NCBI GenBank assembly: GCA_964017185.1
Contig: OZ024871.1
Coordinates: 9,168,214-9,232,213 of the forward strand
Origin: Rugalucina vietnamica
Taxonomy: Eukaryota > Mollusca > Bivalvia > Lucinida > Lucinidae
DNA: 64,000 nucleotides
Direction of reading: 5' to 3'
In this document: in pieces, positions 49,501 through 59,780 of the stretch
Position numbering within the stretch: position 1 is the first letter of the stretch
Layout: each line of letters begins with the position of its first letter
Translations under genes and position numbers: made by a program
Notes under the pieces: model-generated
Database searches by the model: none
What the model was told of the DNA's origin: nothing
Seen by the model: the letters and a program-made list of their open reading frames with translations, nothing else

Positions 49501-52500
49501 AGTCTTCAGTTGTTGCAATCCAGTGAGATAGGGGCTTTAGTTAAAAATGAAAGTGAATATCTATCATTCATTGCAGATTGTTTGAAACTTTGGTGAATGT
49601 TTAAAAATAAAACAAACTTGTACAGTTTCTTCAAATTTGTCTGTTTTTGTGGTAATTTGGCAAAACTGTAAAAAGAGAAAAAACGATACATGCAGACGGT
49701 AGTGTCGTTAACCTTGAACCTTGTATCCTGCTTTCTTGTTAAGGTCATGGCAGTCATTCTAATGATCTCCATCAGAAGTGTCATTCTTTCTTGCCCTTGG
49801 GGTAGGGTGTGTATCTTCTGACGCCACACCAAAATTTCATCTGGAGTCAGGGCTTCTTGACACATTTCTCCACATTTACATCTAAAGTCAATGATCTCAC
49901 TCTGAATTGCATTGAAGTCAAGAGCTGTTTGTCTTCGTACTTTAGTGACACCTAAATAATGAAGAGGCAAGAAGTAATAAGATAAACCAAATAATATTTG
50001 AGTTTGGATCTGATAAAAGGGTTCTTCAGGCATTAAAGTACATTTTATGCTATTGAAATGTAACCAGAGGACCATCAGTCTTGAGAGCCCTCACCTGAAG
50101 CCTGATCTTGGAGCCTTAAGTCAACATGAATTGACATTGACCTTGAATACTCAGACACCTATACATTGACTTCATAAGTTGGCTGCCAAGTTTCAGATTT
50201 CAGACTGCAATAGTTTCCGAAAATCTGTTGTGTTCACTTATTTCCATGTAAAAGTCCGTGTTTCCAAAATTGAGCTTGCTGTAAAATAGGTCAAGGTAAT
50301 CCCAGGGTCATCATTTGATCAAACTATACCAAGTTTCGAGGAAATCGACCCATCGGTTCTGGAGAAGATTTTTTAATGGATTTGATCATATATGGGGATG
50401 GCCGCCATCTTGGTCAAGTGACCAAAATATCGCAAATAAAATTTCAATGCCACATAAAATTTCAACTTGATCATCCAAGCAGTTTCAGAGAAGAAGATCT
50501 TTGAAAGTGTTACTTAATTTTGATATTTAAATGACATTGGATCAAGGTCATGAAGATCAAGGTCATTCATGACCTTGACATTAATTAATTACATACCTTC
50601 ATTAGCTTTATTGGTTGTCTGGTGAGCTAAAAACCATATAAAAATTTGAAATATTTGGCATGCTCCAGTATTTATGTCAAACCAGGTTTAATATTGTAAC
50701 ACAATTCAAAACACATTTATTTCTTATGAAACAAATTAATTTGTAGCATGTTTGTTGCCATGGCAACCAATGCATCACAAGAACTACACTCATTTTAAAA
50801 AACAGGTATGCCCTTTGTTATGCATGTATTTCAAACAGTGTGTGAATTTGTGCCTTCTGCATTATTCGGTACAGTGGTATAACATTTTGAATAACAGTTA
50901 GAATTTTTAGAATTTTAGTCCTAACTTCTTTTCATGACAGTGATATAATGACGTTATCGCTATGGATGCCGAAACATCATCAACACTTTTCATGATGTCA
51001 TGTTTAGATTGCATTAACAACATGGCTTTCAACGCTCATATCTTTGCTATTTTTGAAGATAATCTCTACAAATTTTCAGGAAATACTCAGATTAACTTGG
51101 TCTTTCACAATCTCTTACTTTTTCGACCATAAGACCCTTTTTGTCAGATCTTGGCCCATACAGTTTTCATTAAAAACTCCATCAGCTAAGTCATTTTTTA
51201 AAAAAAAAAAAAGAACAAATTTATTTTTGTATTATGTTTATCAGGCCTCAAATTCTTCACTGCACCATTATTTTATTATATTTCGATATAAAAGACTTCT
51301 TGTTTTATGTCTTGGTGTTTAAAATTTTTTGTGCTGTTTGTGCCTGATGTATGTTATAAGTTTAGGTAACTGAGTGGCCACCTATTGGGAAAATAGCTGC
51401 TCATTTGGCTTACAATATGTTTTCATGGATTGTTATACCCCCGGCATACGAAGTATTAGGGGGTATATAGTTTTTGCTTTTTCCGTCTGTCTGTTTGTCT
51501 GTCTGTAAACTTTTTTTGTGTCAAAGATTTCTCAGGAACTACTTATTCTAGAATTTTAAAATTTGGTACAAAGCTTGGGTATGTCAAGTTGTATTGTGTA
51601 TTTGAGAATCAACAATCTCCGGCTTATCATTCCCTTTATTTATCCATTTTTCTCTCTATCCGAGAAAATTTTCCATCATATCAGCTCAGTCTGTATAAGA
51701 GTTAGAGACTTCAAATTTTAAATGCATGTTCAGAATAACCAACTCTATTACTGAAAACAAGATTGTGATTCTGTGGTTTACTTTTGTCTTCTTTTTTTAC
51801 TTTGTTTCTTTTCCCATCTGTCACTCCTATACAAATCTGCACCATTTTGTGTCAAAGATTTCTCAGGGACTATTTAACCTAGAATTTTGAAATTTGGTAC
51901 AAAGCTTGGGTATGACAAGTTGTATTGTGTATTTGAGAATCAACAATCTCTGGCTTATCATTCCCTTTATTTATCCATTGTTCTCTCTATCTGAGAAATT
52001 TTTCCATCATATCAGCTCAGTCTGTATAAGAGTTAGAGACTTCAAATTTTATATGCATGTTCAGAACGGCCTACTCTATTACTGAAAACAAGATAATGAT
52101 TCTGTAGTTTACTTTTGTCTTCTTTTTTTTACTTTGTTTCTTTTACCATCTGTCACTCCTATACAAATCTGCACCTTTTTGTACGGCATAGGAAGTATTA
52201 GGGGTATATAGTTTTTGCTTTTTATTTATGAATATATTTTTGTTGGATGTAACACTAGATGTATACCTTTTTCTGTAATCTGCTTTTTGTCTCAAAGTGG
52301 TATGAACGCTGATGGCTACCGCCGGGGGTATGTGAGCTTTGCTCACTTTTGCTATATTCCCATCTCAGTTTTTTGAGTGTGAATGGTTTTCTGATTGCAC
52401 CTTTTCCTGATCGTTGCCTACTTTTACCTTTTTCCAAGAAATTAAGTCACTATATGATAGAGCTACCTTACTTGGCACTCATTTGGGAGCGACCATTTGA

Positions 52501-53671
52501 TTTTCATGGGGTCGGGGAGGGGGCTTGATGATTTTTCGATAAAAAAATTATCCAGGACCAAATTTTCCATAAAAAAAAAATGTTTTTTTTTTTCTCATTA
52601 GTTAGAGACAAATGACCATTTGTATTTGTAACTACAGCACTGAAGGTAGAAAGTGATGAAATTCTGTTAAAGAATAACCAAAATAAAAACATGTCTCCCC
52701 ATATAGGCAGTACGCCTTTATTAAGACAGGGATTCAGGGTGAGCTTGAAGTTGAGTCATCAACAAGACAGGAATTTCCCAATGGGGTGGGGCTGGATTGT
52801 TAGCTTACCTCACAGAGCCGAAGGCTCACAGGTGAGCTTAAAAGTGTACCCATGCTACGTTGCCAGTCAAATGGACAGAATATTGATTATTCTGAAAAAA
52901 ATAGCCCAAGGGCTTCATCTGCCCCTGGATAAATACCATAATATTCAAACATGTTTATGAATTAGTATATGTAGCAGATCTCAGGTAAGCGTTTACAGGA
53001 CAATTGGTCCTCTGGTTGTACCAGTTGCTCAGGTGATGGACTTTTCTAGGATGTTGGGCATTGTTACAAATGACTGCTGCGTATCAGGGTTTATAAGGAT
53101 TAAGCAATTGGCACTATATTGTAACAAGTTTTGTTCTTACTTGTATCAGCTTGCGAATCTGGGACTTTTCTTTTTTTAGTTAGCTGTGTAGTAAGATCAT
53201 CCTCTTGGCCTGAAAACAAAATAAAGAAGGCTTTGTTTTTTTCCATTTTTGTCTGTAAACCCCATCTGACCAAACACATTGATCGTAATATTATATTATA
53301 ATTATAACTTTGCCACAAGAAAACATGTATATGGTGTGATGCTTTCCTGATGTGCAACTTAATAAAAACAAAAGTATATATTCAATTCTGCTTTTGCATT
53401 TTGATCTGTCTAAAATAGCAAGCCACCATTACCCAATAAGTATTTACATATTAATCCAAGGTATTCACAAATCAAAAACTACAATTGGAATATCCTTTAT
53501 AGATTGTATGATTTAAAAATATGATGCTTTTACTGTTTTATTATTATTATTTGTTTGTTTTTTTGATAGACCTATAAGATTTTCTTTTATAATTGAGTTT
53601 TTCTTAATACCTGTTTCAGTTGGTCCACTAGTTTCAAACAAACACTTGAATAAATCATTATCAGATTCCAT
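34502..53671 (-). CDS. DUF7869-type protein, RNase H/DDE-like candidate (13 exons, complete, 739 aa)
   Basis: Thirteen exons on the minus strand join with GT-AG sites and matching phases to give 2,220 nt, a complete 739-residue reading frame from ATG to TAG. Seen in the product: an NLS-like KKRKV (residues 32-36); a CxCxxxC cluster (68-74); C177, C189, H191 and C195; CxxC (253, 256) with H282; IIIDGMDQ (D313, D316); VQLDNTSRENKN (D395); and GHTHEDIDQ (E434, D435, D437). From memory, GHTHEDIDQ and QLDNTxRENKN mark proteins annotated as DUF7869 in molluscs, cnidarians and other eukaryotes. Inference: the acidic residues in an early strand, a later strand and a following helix, with 38-39 residues between the last two, resemble an RNase H-like DDE/D core. 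Multiple introns and no visible inverted ends suggest a host gene or an old domesticated transposase. Its partners and substrate are unknown. Confidence 0.88.
34915..35151 (+). mobile_element. Family B hairpin MITE
   Basis: TGAGCCATCGCACAAGAAAA ... CATGCACAGGCTCA, AT on both sides, core cagctgtgcagttactgcac type. It lies in the last intron of the DUF7869 gene. Confidence 0.82.
35675..36262. repeat. Satellite of ggatatcc palindromes
   Basis: About 590 bp in which ggatatcc or a near form recurs every 20-25 bp, joined by 'ataaatgaatt'-type spacers. It is nearly self-complementary. Confidence 0.85.
36262..38367. other. DUF7869 gene intron, mostly featureless
   Basis: Contains an (ATT/TAA)n and GATGAT tract at about 36557-36622, a T-run at 37010-37026 and a plus-strand exon-like stretch at 37032-37136. 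Otherwise AT-rich, no gene seen. Confidence 0.5.
38368..38581 (-). CDS. DUF7869 gene exon 12
   Basis: Acceptor atttttag, donor aacag|gttagt, phase 2 to 0, 214 nt. It encodes DIEEWNAFFANPLQRESSE and LLEKYLNKTSKGKQ. It is acidic and otherwise unrecognised. Confidence 0.85.
38582..40106. other. DUF7869 gene intron, nothing recognised
   Basis: About 1.5 kb of AT-rich sequence with no paired repeat or coding stretch that I can support. Confidence 0.5.
40107..40304 (-). CDS. DUF7869 gene exon 11
   Basis: Acceptor aatttcag, donor aaaag|gtgtgt, phase 2 to 2, 198 nt. It encodes DPTGHVTIQFKDLSDGAVW, WQPTFKEPALEIF and a Pro/Asp-rich stretch. No motif is recognised. It reads as the family's C-terminal beta-rich extension. 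Confidence 0.88.
40495..40537. repeat. (AC)n microsatellite
   Basis: About 21 AC dinucleotides within a DUF7869 intron. Confidence 0.95.
40703..40950 (-). CDS. DUF7869 gene exon 10 (GHTHEDIDQ, third motif)
   Basis: Acceptor catatcag, donor tacag|gtaagc, phase 0 to 2, 248 nt. It encodes WISFLLVGHTHEDIDQTFS and then SKISHKLRKEAATTRSKLL. The GHTHEDIDQ signature supplies E434, D435 and D437, candidates for the last ligand on a helix. Confidence 0.94.
41657..41723 (-). CDS. DUF7869 gene exon 9
   Basis: Acceptor tttttcag, donor aaggag|gtgagt, phase 2 to 0, 67 nt. It encodes ENKNKFFLGFLAYLVHGKY and IKE, which completes the RENKN motif across the splice. Confidence 0.92.
42445..42644 (-). CDS. DUF7869 gene exon 8 (QLDNTSR, second acidic motif)
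   Basis: Acceptor caccacag, donor tccag|gtaaag, phase 0 to 2, 200 nt. It encodes RKLRTHVVGAIAHGRNKYF, DFNEYPHGTN and ILYVQLDNTSR. D395 at the end of the strand LYVQLD is the candidate second ligand. Confidence 0.92.
42870..43120 (-). repeat. Family G repeat
   Basis: Uninterrupted copy of the blocks seen at 7931-8420, including 'ggcaatgatcaggaaatgac' and 'ttctacaccaaaac'. Confidence 0.65.
43368..43503 (-). CDS. DUF7869 gene exon 7 (IIIDGMDQ, first acidic motif)
   Basis: Acceptor atttacag, donor ccaaat|gtatg, phase 2 to 0. It encodes EAYYFRRAQAEQRPKQIL, then the hydrophobic strand SIIIDGMDQKK with D313 and D316. This strand is the candidate first metal ligand of an RNase H-like core. Confidence 0.9.
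44039..45650 (-). repeat. Family A-type repeat with a third unit type
   Basis: Reversed tail 'agaggaccaatggtcctgta' at the left and hairpin 'tttggctcacgtgagct' at the right. Inside are units of about 180-200 bp with 'atgggagctaatgacccc' and 'cagagaagaagattttttc'. Confidence 0.82.
44182..44229. repeat. 48-bp palindrome
   Basis: Arms atcttacac and tggtcatttcat face atgaaatgacca and gtgtaagat, with a 3-bp mismatch between the arm parts and no spacer at the centre. Confidence 0.85.
46119..46240 (-). CDS. DUF7869 gene exon 6 (CxxC and charged helix)
   Basis: Acceptor catttcag, donor cagaa|gtaagt, phase 0 to 2. It encodes NQINTKCADCINLKELIEI, then a Glu/Arg-rich helix ending RELHLMEQ. C253, C256 and H282 may bind zinc with a further ligand. 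Confidence 0.88.
46880..47060 (+). promoter_or_regulatory. CpG-rich promoter-like stretch with a CRE and a YY1-like site
   Basis: Contains attggttg, cacgtcacaatgacgtca (full CRE tgacgtca) and aaaatggcggacgcc, which fits the YY1 motif common at animal start sites. It stands out in base composition from the AT-rich intron around it. The ATG in it stays open for only 10 codons before TAG, then gtaaat. Confidence 0.4.
47678..47895 (-). CDS. DUF7869 gene exon 5 (Cys/His)
   Basis: Acceptor ctttcag, donor aataag|gtaat, phase 1 to 0, 218 nt. It contains STCDHDPTCERYRVPHGL (C189, H191, C195, H202) and LKDDFPNVSFNK. A short copy of the family A tail lies just upstream of the acceptor (about 47917-47970). 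Confidence 0.88.
48557..48684 (-). CDS. DUF7869 gene exon 4
   Basis: Acceptor ccttacag, donor ccagag|gtaagc, phase 2 to 1. It encodes TFINLVMNVSEATFKRAKK and DKTTTGVRPQGARG, which resembles a helix-turn-helix-like region before the Cys/His part. The fold is a guess. Confidence 0.85.
48860..49400. repeat. Cluster of short inverted motifs (gtcgcgac / gtgcgacagtc)
   Basis: Many scattered copies of 'gttgtgcgacagtcg', 'tagtcgcgactagtc' and 'gtgagacactc' in a DUF7869 intron. No clear unit length. Confidence 0.5.
49690..49951 (-). CDS. DUF7869 gene exon 3 (Cys cluster)
   Basis: Acceptor attatttag, donor gcat|gtatcg, phase 1 to 2, 262 nt. It contains DFRCKCGEMCQEALTPDE (C68, C70, C74) and a helical stretch ending NDTTVC. 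The donor was chosen over the nearby aag|gtt sites because only it keeps the frame into exon 4 and the family-like TTVC-x-x-TF join. Confidence 0.85.
50062..50630 (-). repeat. Family A repeat, diverged
   Basis: Reversed tail 'aaccagaggaccatcagtct', one unit with 'atggccgccatcttggtca', and the decayed end 'tctggtgagctaaaaa'. Confidence 0.72.
51297..51425 (+). repeat. Family G fragment
   Basis: 'cttgttttatgtcttggtgt', 'gtgctgtttgtgcctgatgt' and 'ggtaactgagtggccaccta' match the reversed blocks at 42870-43120. Confidence 0.6.
51431..52347 (+). repeat. Family E repeat (ends in taccccc.ggcata)
   Basis: Starts 'tatacccccggcatacgaag' and ends 'ccgggggtatgtgagctttg'. Inside, a unit of about 320 bp with 'tttctcaggaactacttatt' and 'ctcagtctgtataagagtta' is present twice. 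Confidence 0.75.
52801..53016 (+). repeat. Family A repeat, short copy
   Basis: Both ends are present (agcttacctcacagagccg ... caattggtcctctgg) but only about 216 bp remain. Confidence 0.8.
53141..53209 (-). CDS. DUF7869 gene exon 2 (NLS-like)
   Basis: Acceptor tgttttcag, donor atacaa|gtaag, phase 1 to 1. It encodes DDLTTQLTKKRKVPDSQAD, whose KKRKV run fits a classical monopartite nuclear localization signal. Confidence 0.82.
53611..53671 (-). CDS. DUF7869 gene exon 1 (start codon)
   Basis: ATG at 53671-53669, then 61 nt to donor aacag|gtatta, phase 1. It encodes MESDNDLFKCLFETSG, an acidic N-terminus. This start was chosen because it is the only upstream ATG exon found whose phase 1 end matches the next exon. 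The context taaATGG has G at +4. Confidence 0.78.
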
Positions 53672-54571
53672 TTATATAAAAATCATATCACAAATAAAAT
53701 CAGTTATCTTTCACCAGTCTCTAGGATTCATCAAGTCTTAGATAAAATGCATGGGAAGAAAGTGGTATGATAAAGCACCTCCTACTGTACTATTAGCCAA
53801 TTAAAGGCAGCTGCACAAACTCTCCTCTTCAAGGGGTACAATGTAGTATGGTCTTAGTGGTCAACTTTTTCATATTCATTGATGTAACTCCATTTGCCTT
53901 TAGTGCACTATGTGGAGATACTGTTTGCCTTCTTTGGCTGCTAACAGCATCTGGAATTCTTTTTTTCTGAAACTACAATTTCAGTTTCAAGAGTATGTAT
54001 CACTCAAATTTCAGAAAAAAACTAGAAAAAGTGCCTTGAGAGGCATGTATACCCCCGGCTGGTAGCCCCATTTCCTAGATATGGACCTCTAGCTGCACAC
54101 CGGACAAGGGCTCTAGAGTCTGATGTCATAGTAAGAAAGCAAACCCTATAAAGTACCTATGGCGCAAGTGTGAATGATTTCTAAACATGGTTGTAAAGTG
54201 AAGTACAGATAAATACAATTTATAAAGAAGTTGACCTCTAGCCCCACCCCCACACATTGACCCTAGAGTCTGAACATAACATGGTGCCTATGGTCTACAT
54301 GGGAATGCTTTCTGACAGGACTCTGTGAATGTCAGGATACAGACTTACAAACATTTATCATTGTATCTATCATATTATGCACCAGTCATTTGTATCCCTG
54401 TCCCCCCGGGACCGGGGATAGCGGGGCGTAAGTGCCGGGGTATAACCTGCTATGTGTCCCGGCAGTGCCGGGGATGTGCAGGGGTTTAAACTTCCCGCCA
54501 ATATAGCGGGGGAAAAATAGCTAGAGTTCAGTTTTGCTTTATATGTGTGTATCAGGTTATAAATTCAATAC

Positions 54572-56098
54572 AAGAGGACCATTGACCAATGGTCCTGTAA
54601 ACGCTCACCTAAGATCTGCTGCATATACCAATAAACATGTTTGAATATTATGGTATTTAACCCCAGTGCAGGGGCAGATGAAGCCCTTGGGCCATTTTCT
54701 TCTTTTTTTTTCAGAATAATCAATATTCTGTCCATTTGCCATGTTCCTGCTGCCTTTCCCTTCAAATGACATTTTAACAGTTTTCCCCATTTAAATGCAT
54801 GGTCAACCCATGCTGACCTTGCCATAAACTGGGTCAAGGTCATTACAGGGTCATGATTTATATATACATTGTAGTACTTAAGCCATAGATGCTTCACACC
54901 AAGTTTCTTAGAAATCGGTCCACCGGTTCCGGAGAAGATTTTTGAAGGGTTTTTACCATATATGGGCATGGTGGCCATCTTGGTCATGTGACCTTGTTTA
55001 TTTATATACAAACTGATTCCCCCATTCTATAGATGCTTCACATCAAATTTGGCTTTGATTGGCCAAGCGGTTTCAGAGAAGAAGATGTTTGAAAAGTATG
55101 GTAATATACATGTATAATGCCCCGGGGTTGGGGCAAATATGCCTCTGGGGTCCATTTTTTTTTTTTCAGTATCATTAATATTCAGTCCTACTGCTGATTT
55201 CCTGCAAGACTTTCACTTTAAATGACATTTTAAAGGTTTTCCCCATTCAAATGCATTGGCGACCTATGTTGACCTTGCCGTAAAATAAGTCAAGGTCATC
55301 TAAAGGTCATAATTTATAAAACATTGTAGTACTTCAGTCCCCAATGTTTCATGCCAAATTTTGTTGAAATCGGTTCATTGGTTCAGGAGAAGAAGATTTT
55401 TAAAGGGTTTTTACCATATATTGGCATGGCAGCCATCTTGATCATGTGACCTGGATTATTTATATACACATTGATTGCCCCATTCTGTAGATGCTTCCTA
55501 TAAAATTTGGCTTTGATTGGCCAAGTGGTTTCAGAGAAGATCTTTGAATATTTTTGTAATATACATGTATATTGCCCTGGGGTGGGAGCAGACCAACCCC
55601 TGGGGTCCATTTTTTTTTCAGAATTACCTGCCTTCAGTCCATTTGCCCATTTCCTGCAAGTTTTGCCTTTCAAATGACATTTTAACAATTTTCTCCATTC
55701 AAATGCATAGGCGACCTATGTTGACCTTGCCGTAAAATAAGTCAAGGTCATCCAAAGGTCATAATTTATAAACACATTGTAGTACTCCAGTCCCCAATGC
55801 TTCATGCCAAGTTTCGTTGAAATCGGTCCAGTGGTTCCAGAGAAGAAGAATTTTGAAGGGTTTTTACCATATATGGGCATGGCAGCCATCTTGGTCATGT
55901 GACCTGGATTATTTATAAACACATTGGTTCCCACTTCCCATAGATGCTCCATATAAAATTTGGGTTTGATTGGCCAAGCGGTTTAAGAGAAGAAGATCTT
56001 TGAAAATGGTGGACGACGGACGGACGACGACGATGGACACCGGATCATCATGGCCATCCTATAAGCTCACCTTGTGAGCCTAACGGCTCAGGTGAGCT
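54572..56098 (-). repeat. Family A repeat, complete, reversed
   Basis: Reversed tail 'ggtcctgtaaacgctcacct', three units, then hairpin 'cctaacggctcaggtgagct'. Translated frames in it are repeat shadows. Confidence 0.87.
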
Positions 56099-56382
56099 AA
56101 AAATAAAGGTGTATGCAGAAACTGTAATGTGTGCAAAGTTTGTCCTCTTCCGTCCTCTTCCATTGCTAAATGCAACAGTTACAGATACATTTGGTCTATG
56201 TCAACACTGATTGATTCATTTCTTGCATTTTGTGTCCAACCACACTGTCTCGCATTAACTGCCAGAACCATATAGCTGTATTTTCACATATGATTTCATG
56301 AAAACAAGTCACCTCTGTTGTATTCCAGTAAGCACAATTTCAAGAACATGTATTAATTCCATTTTGATAATGCCAAAGGCTC

Positions 56383-56411
56383 GATGTGTGTGTGTGTGTG
56401 TGTGTGTGTGT
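56383..56411. repeat. (TG)n microsatellite
   Basis: About 13 TG dinucleotides. Confidence 0.9.
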
Positions 56412-57043
56412 TCAAATTCTCTGAAACCACTAGGCCAACTTATGCCTCATCTCACCACCATGGAATAGGTAACTTAAGATTATTCATACAGCTTAAGGTC
56501 ATTTGTTGTTCCTCATTATATAGTCAGTCCCCTTTAACCCGGGACGGGGGAGGGGGGAAACAAATGACTGGATGACTGGTGCATTATAAATCATGTATAT
56601 CCTAGATATTGGACTCTAGCCCCACCCCAGGGGATGGCACCCACACTTTGGTGTGATGGAATAAAACTCTATAGTGTATCTATGATCTAAATAGCTATAC
56701 ATTCCTATGATTGTTTGTTAAGATATTGACTTAGAAAAGAAACATTAACATTGTTAGCAGCACATTTTAAAGGTGACCTAGATTTTGACCTCTAGCCCCA
56801 ACCCCTGGGCATGGACCCTGGGGTCTGAACTCATGGAAACAAAGCAAACCCTACAGGATAACTATATCCCAAATATGAATTATTTCTGATGGTTGGTTCA
56901 TGAGATACACACAAGAGAATCTTTAACCAAAACTAACCTAAATTCCACAAACATTCCGGAATTACAAACTAACTAACTTCTGAAAGGGCGAACGTAAAGA
57001 CAAAAACTATTTACGTGTCGGCTTAAATGCCGGGGGTATAAAA

Positions 57044-59550
57044 TATCCAGGCTTGAAATTATTTCTGAAATATGAGTGATGTACGTAACTATATATATGA
57101 GAAAAAAATAATGGTACTTACCTGCAAGGACAAAGGATACGGCAAAGCACTTTCATAACAATCTCATGGATGCAAACAAAAATACTCGGATGGCCATATA
57201 TAGATCTTAGTCATTGTACAGTTGCTCAGGTTTCAAAACCTGTGCACTGTATTTTCGAACCGTCACTGTTTAGTTTCGTCAATACGTATCGCAATTTGCA
57301 GAATGGCTGGGTTCGATGAACATCCCGTACCAGGACTGAATACTTTAATATATAGCACTGGAGAATAACAGACACTGAAATAAGGGCTGAAACTAAAGTG
57401 TAAGAATCTATTGGTGCACCAATAATCACAAACTAACCGACTGATTCCTCTGATACTGTAACAGTGATAGTTCATTTCTTGTGCACAGTGCAAGTGATTT
57501 TTTCCATCTGCTGCACAACTCTTTCGCCAGATATGAAACCAGAGTTCCAACTAGAATTTGCTTTCTATATGAAATCTGATGTCGCTCCCCCACTTCCTTT
57601 GTGCAAATCCATAGTTACCATGATTTTTGAGTCCTACCCATCATCTCAAGTGAGCCAATAATGCTTTTCAATTTGAAACATTGTAACCTTTTCAAGTTAC
57701 AAAACAGACACAACTTACAATGCAAAATACACTATCTTCCATTTCTAAGCACCGTACCTACATAAATATGCAATCCAGAGTTAGAATTCTTGTTTTCTGC
57801 ATGCAGTCTGATGTTTGTTAATAATCCTTTGAAGTTTCATGAAGATATTATCTATACTGGATGTCAAGTTACAGAGCGGACACGACTACAATGCAAAATC
57901 TATTTTCATTTCCAAATAAAGTGATCAGTTTACTAATAAATCTTCTTGTACACGAAACTATCATAGTTCATACAATAACCAGCATTACTACATTATAAAA
58001 AATCTGAGAGTTAAAAGAGAGTGTGCCCATGCTAGATTTAAAATCCAACGACTGGTTGAAAGACCTGATGTAAGCGCGGGAGTGATTGTATTGATAATGA
58101 GCTAGAGAAAGTGCAGCGGTCTAATTATGTACAATGAATACTTACATACTTATTCCATACTTTTTCAAAGCAAGAAAGACATTTGCCAGCTTTGCTTAGT
58201 TGCCAAATAAGCTGAGGAGGCTATTAAATACGCCTCTTGACAAAACAAGGCTGACCAGTGCATTTCGTTATAGTACAAACAAATGGACTGCTCTTGCTCA
58301 TGGTATAACAAGTTTTCTTCATAGCTAGTCTCCTTTATTCATCGCATATCAAGCAACTTCATAGCATATTGATTATTTTCAAACCACAAGTATATAAATG
58401 ACGTTAATGATCACAAATCTTCATCATTAGTCAAAATAAAATCTTCGGAATAAAATGGATGCATTGCATAAGTTGGAAAATCGAAGTTATGCAGCTTGTT
58501 TGTGTTGAAAATCTAGCATACCTGATACAACCTAAAAACACATGTGTTGCACTCACCTCAAAAGTGATTCCAAACCACAGGCTATGTTTCCAGCAGATCG
58601 GCTGGAAGTGAAAGAAGCTAGATAAATTACCCACATCACGTCATTCTCCGGTTTTTGAAAGGTGTCTTAAAATGGGAGTAATTGATAATACAACAAGAGA
58701 AGTACATGTTTGGAATCCCGCAGCTGCATAGTGTGAAGTATAACAAATGAATTTATTATCATCGCATTTTGCTATGAAAGAGCTTGATTGGTGGCTGTGT
58801 TAGATGATTGTCATGCTACAGAGTGGACACGACTGGAATGCAAATTCAGCTAATTTTCCATTTCCAAGGACCATAACTCAAAAACTATGCAATCCAGATT
58901 TACAGTTCTTACATTCAGTAAGTTGTCTCATATTGGTTAATAAAGGGCCATAATTTGAAAAATATGCAATACAGTGTTATGGTTCTTGTGTTGTTGTGCA
59001 TATCCTCTTTTGTTGGTTAATAATCCTCCTTCCAATGGAAATTGTACCCAACATCCAATGCCATGACATGCTTTACATTATTACATCTCGCCAAAAGTTT
59101 AGCATATTCTAGTTTTATAGTGCAAAAGATAAATGCCCCACAAAATATTCAAACACATTAGACAAATTCAAAAATCATGCATTTAGAAAGGAAACGTGTC
59201 GTAGCAAAGGGCAAATGATAGATTTTTCTCGGCCTATCAGATTTTTGAAATTTATGTATAACTTGAATATGCATTATTTTGATAATTAGCTGTATTTCTT
59301 AATTCTGAATTCTGCACTCTATACATCACGTCTTTTCAAAATTCACCTCAAGTCAAGAAAGTGTATGTTGGAACAACATGTTACACACACAAAAAATGAG
59401 CTGAAATCAAACTCTGACATTTCTGGAAAGAACAAAAATGTTAAGAATGTATAGCAATATTGCAATTTTATGACTTCATGGATAAAAGTCATACAAGTAT
59501 TTCTCTGAATTTGTGCTTGTGTCTGGTTGCACATGGCATTTTATCATGTC
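57044..59550. other. Sequence upstream of the DUF7869 gene, no gene supported
   Basis: AT-rich. On the minus strand two strong donor-like sites occur, gcag|gtaagtacc at 57122/57121 and tttgag|gtgagt at 58557/58556. They could end 5' untranslated exons, but nothing else supports them. Confidence 0.4.
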
Positions 59551-59551
59551 A

Positions 59552-59780
59552 CTGCCCCCGTGGCCGAGCGGTAAAGAGTGCTGCTTCTTAATCACTTGAT
59601 CATTTCACTGCTGTGACTAGTGTGGGTTTGAACCCCGCACTGGTGACATTTGAGACAAGCCATGTTCTGCTTGCAGATGTGTCAGGTGTTTTTTCTCGGG
59701 GTTCATCCGTTTACTGATTGACCCATCTCATATGAGCTGAAATAATCTTGAAGGGGACACAGAATTGAATTAACAAAAAA
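59552..59780 (+). mobile_element. tRNA-Leu-like SINE
   Basis: A-box region ccgtggccgagcggtaaag, B-box ggtttgaaccccgcac, body with 'gtcaggtgttttttctcggg' and 'tcatatgagctgaaataatc', then an A-rich tail (aattaacaaaaaaaaaac). Confidence 0.8.

Larger units (their letters stand above)
54377..56585. mobile_element. Inverted-end element holding a family A copy
   Basis: Left end 'tatgcaccagtcatttgtat' and right end 'gactggtgcattata' are inverted. GC-rich blocks (ccccgggaccgggg and cccgggacgggggaggg) lie just inside. The middle is family A at 54572-56098. Confidence 0.6.
54037..57043. repeat. Family E-like outer repeat, interrupted
   Basis: Left 'catgtatacccccggctgg' and right 'aatgccgggggtataaaata'. 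'gacctctagccccacccc'-type units lie on both sides of the inner element at 54377-56585. Confidence 0.55.

Noticed and set aside
49506..50075. A single 189-residue minus-strand protein
   Set aside because: Only 49690-49951 belongs to the DUF7869 gene. The rest is intron and a family A tail read through.
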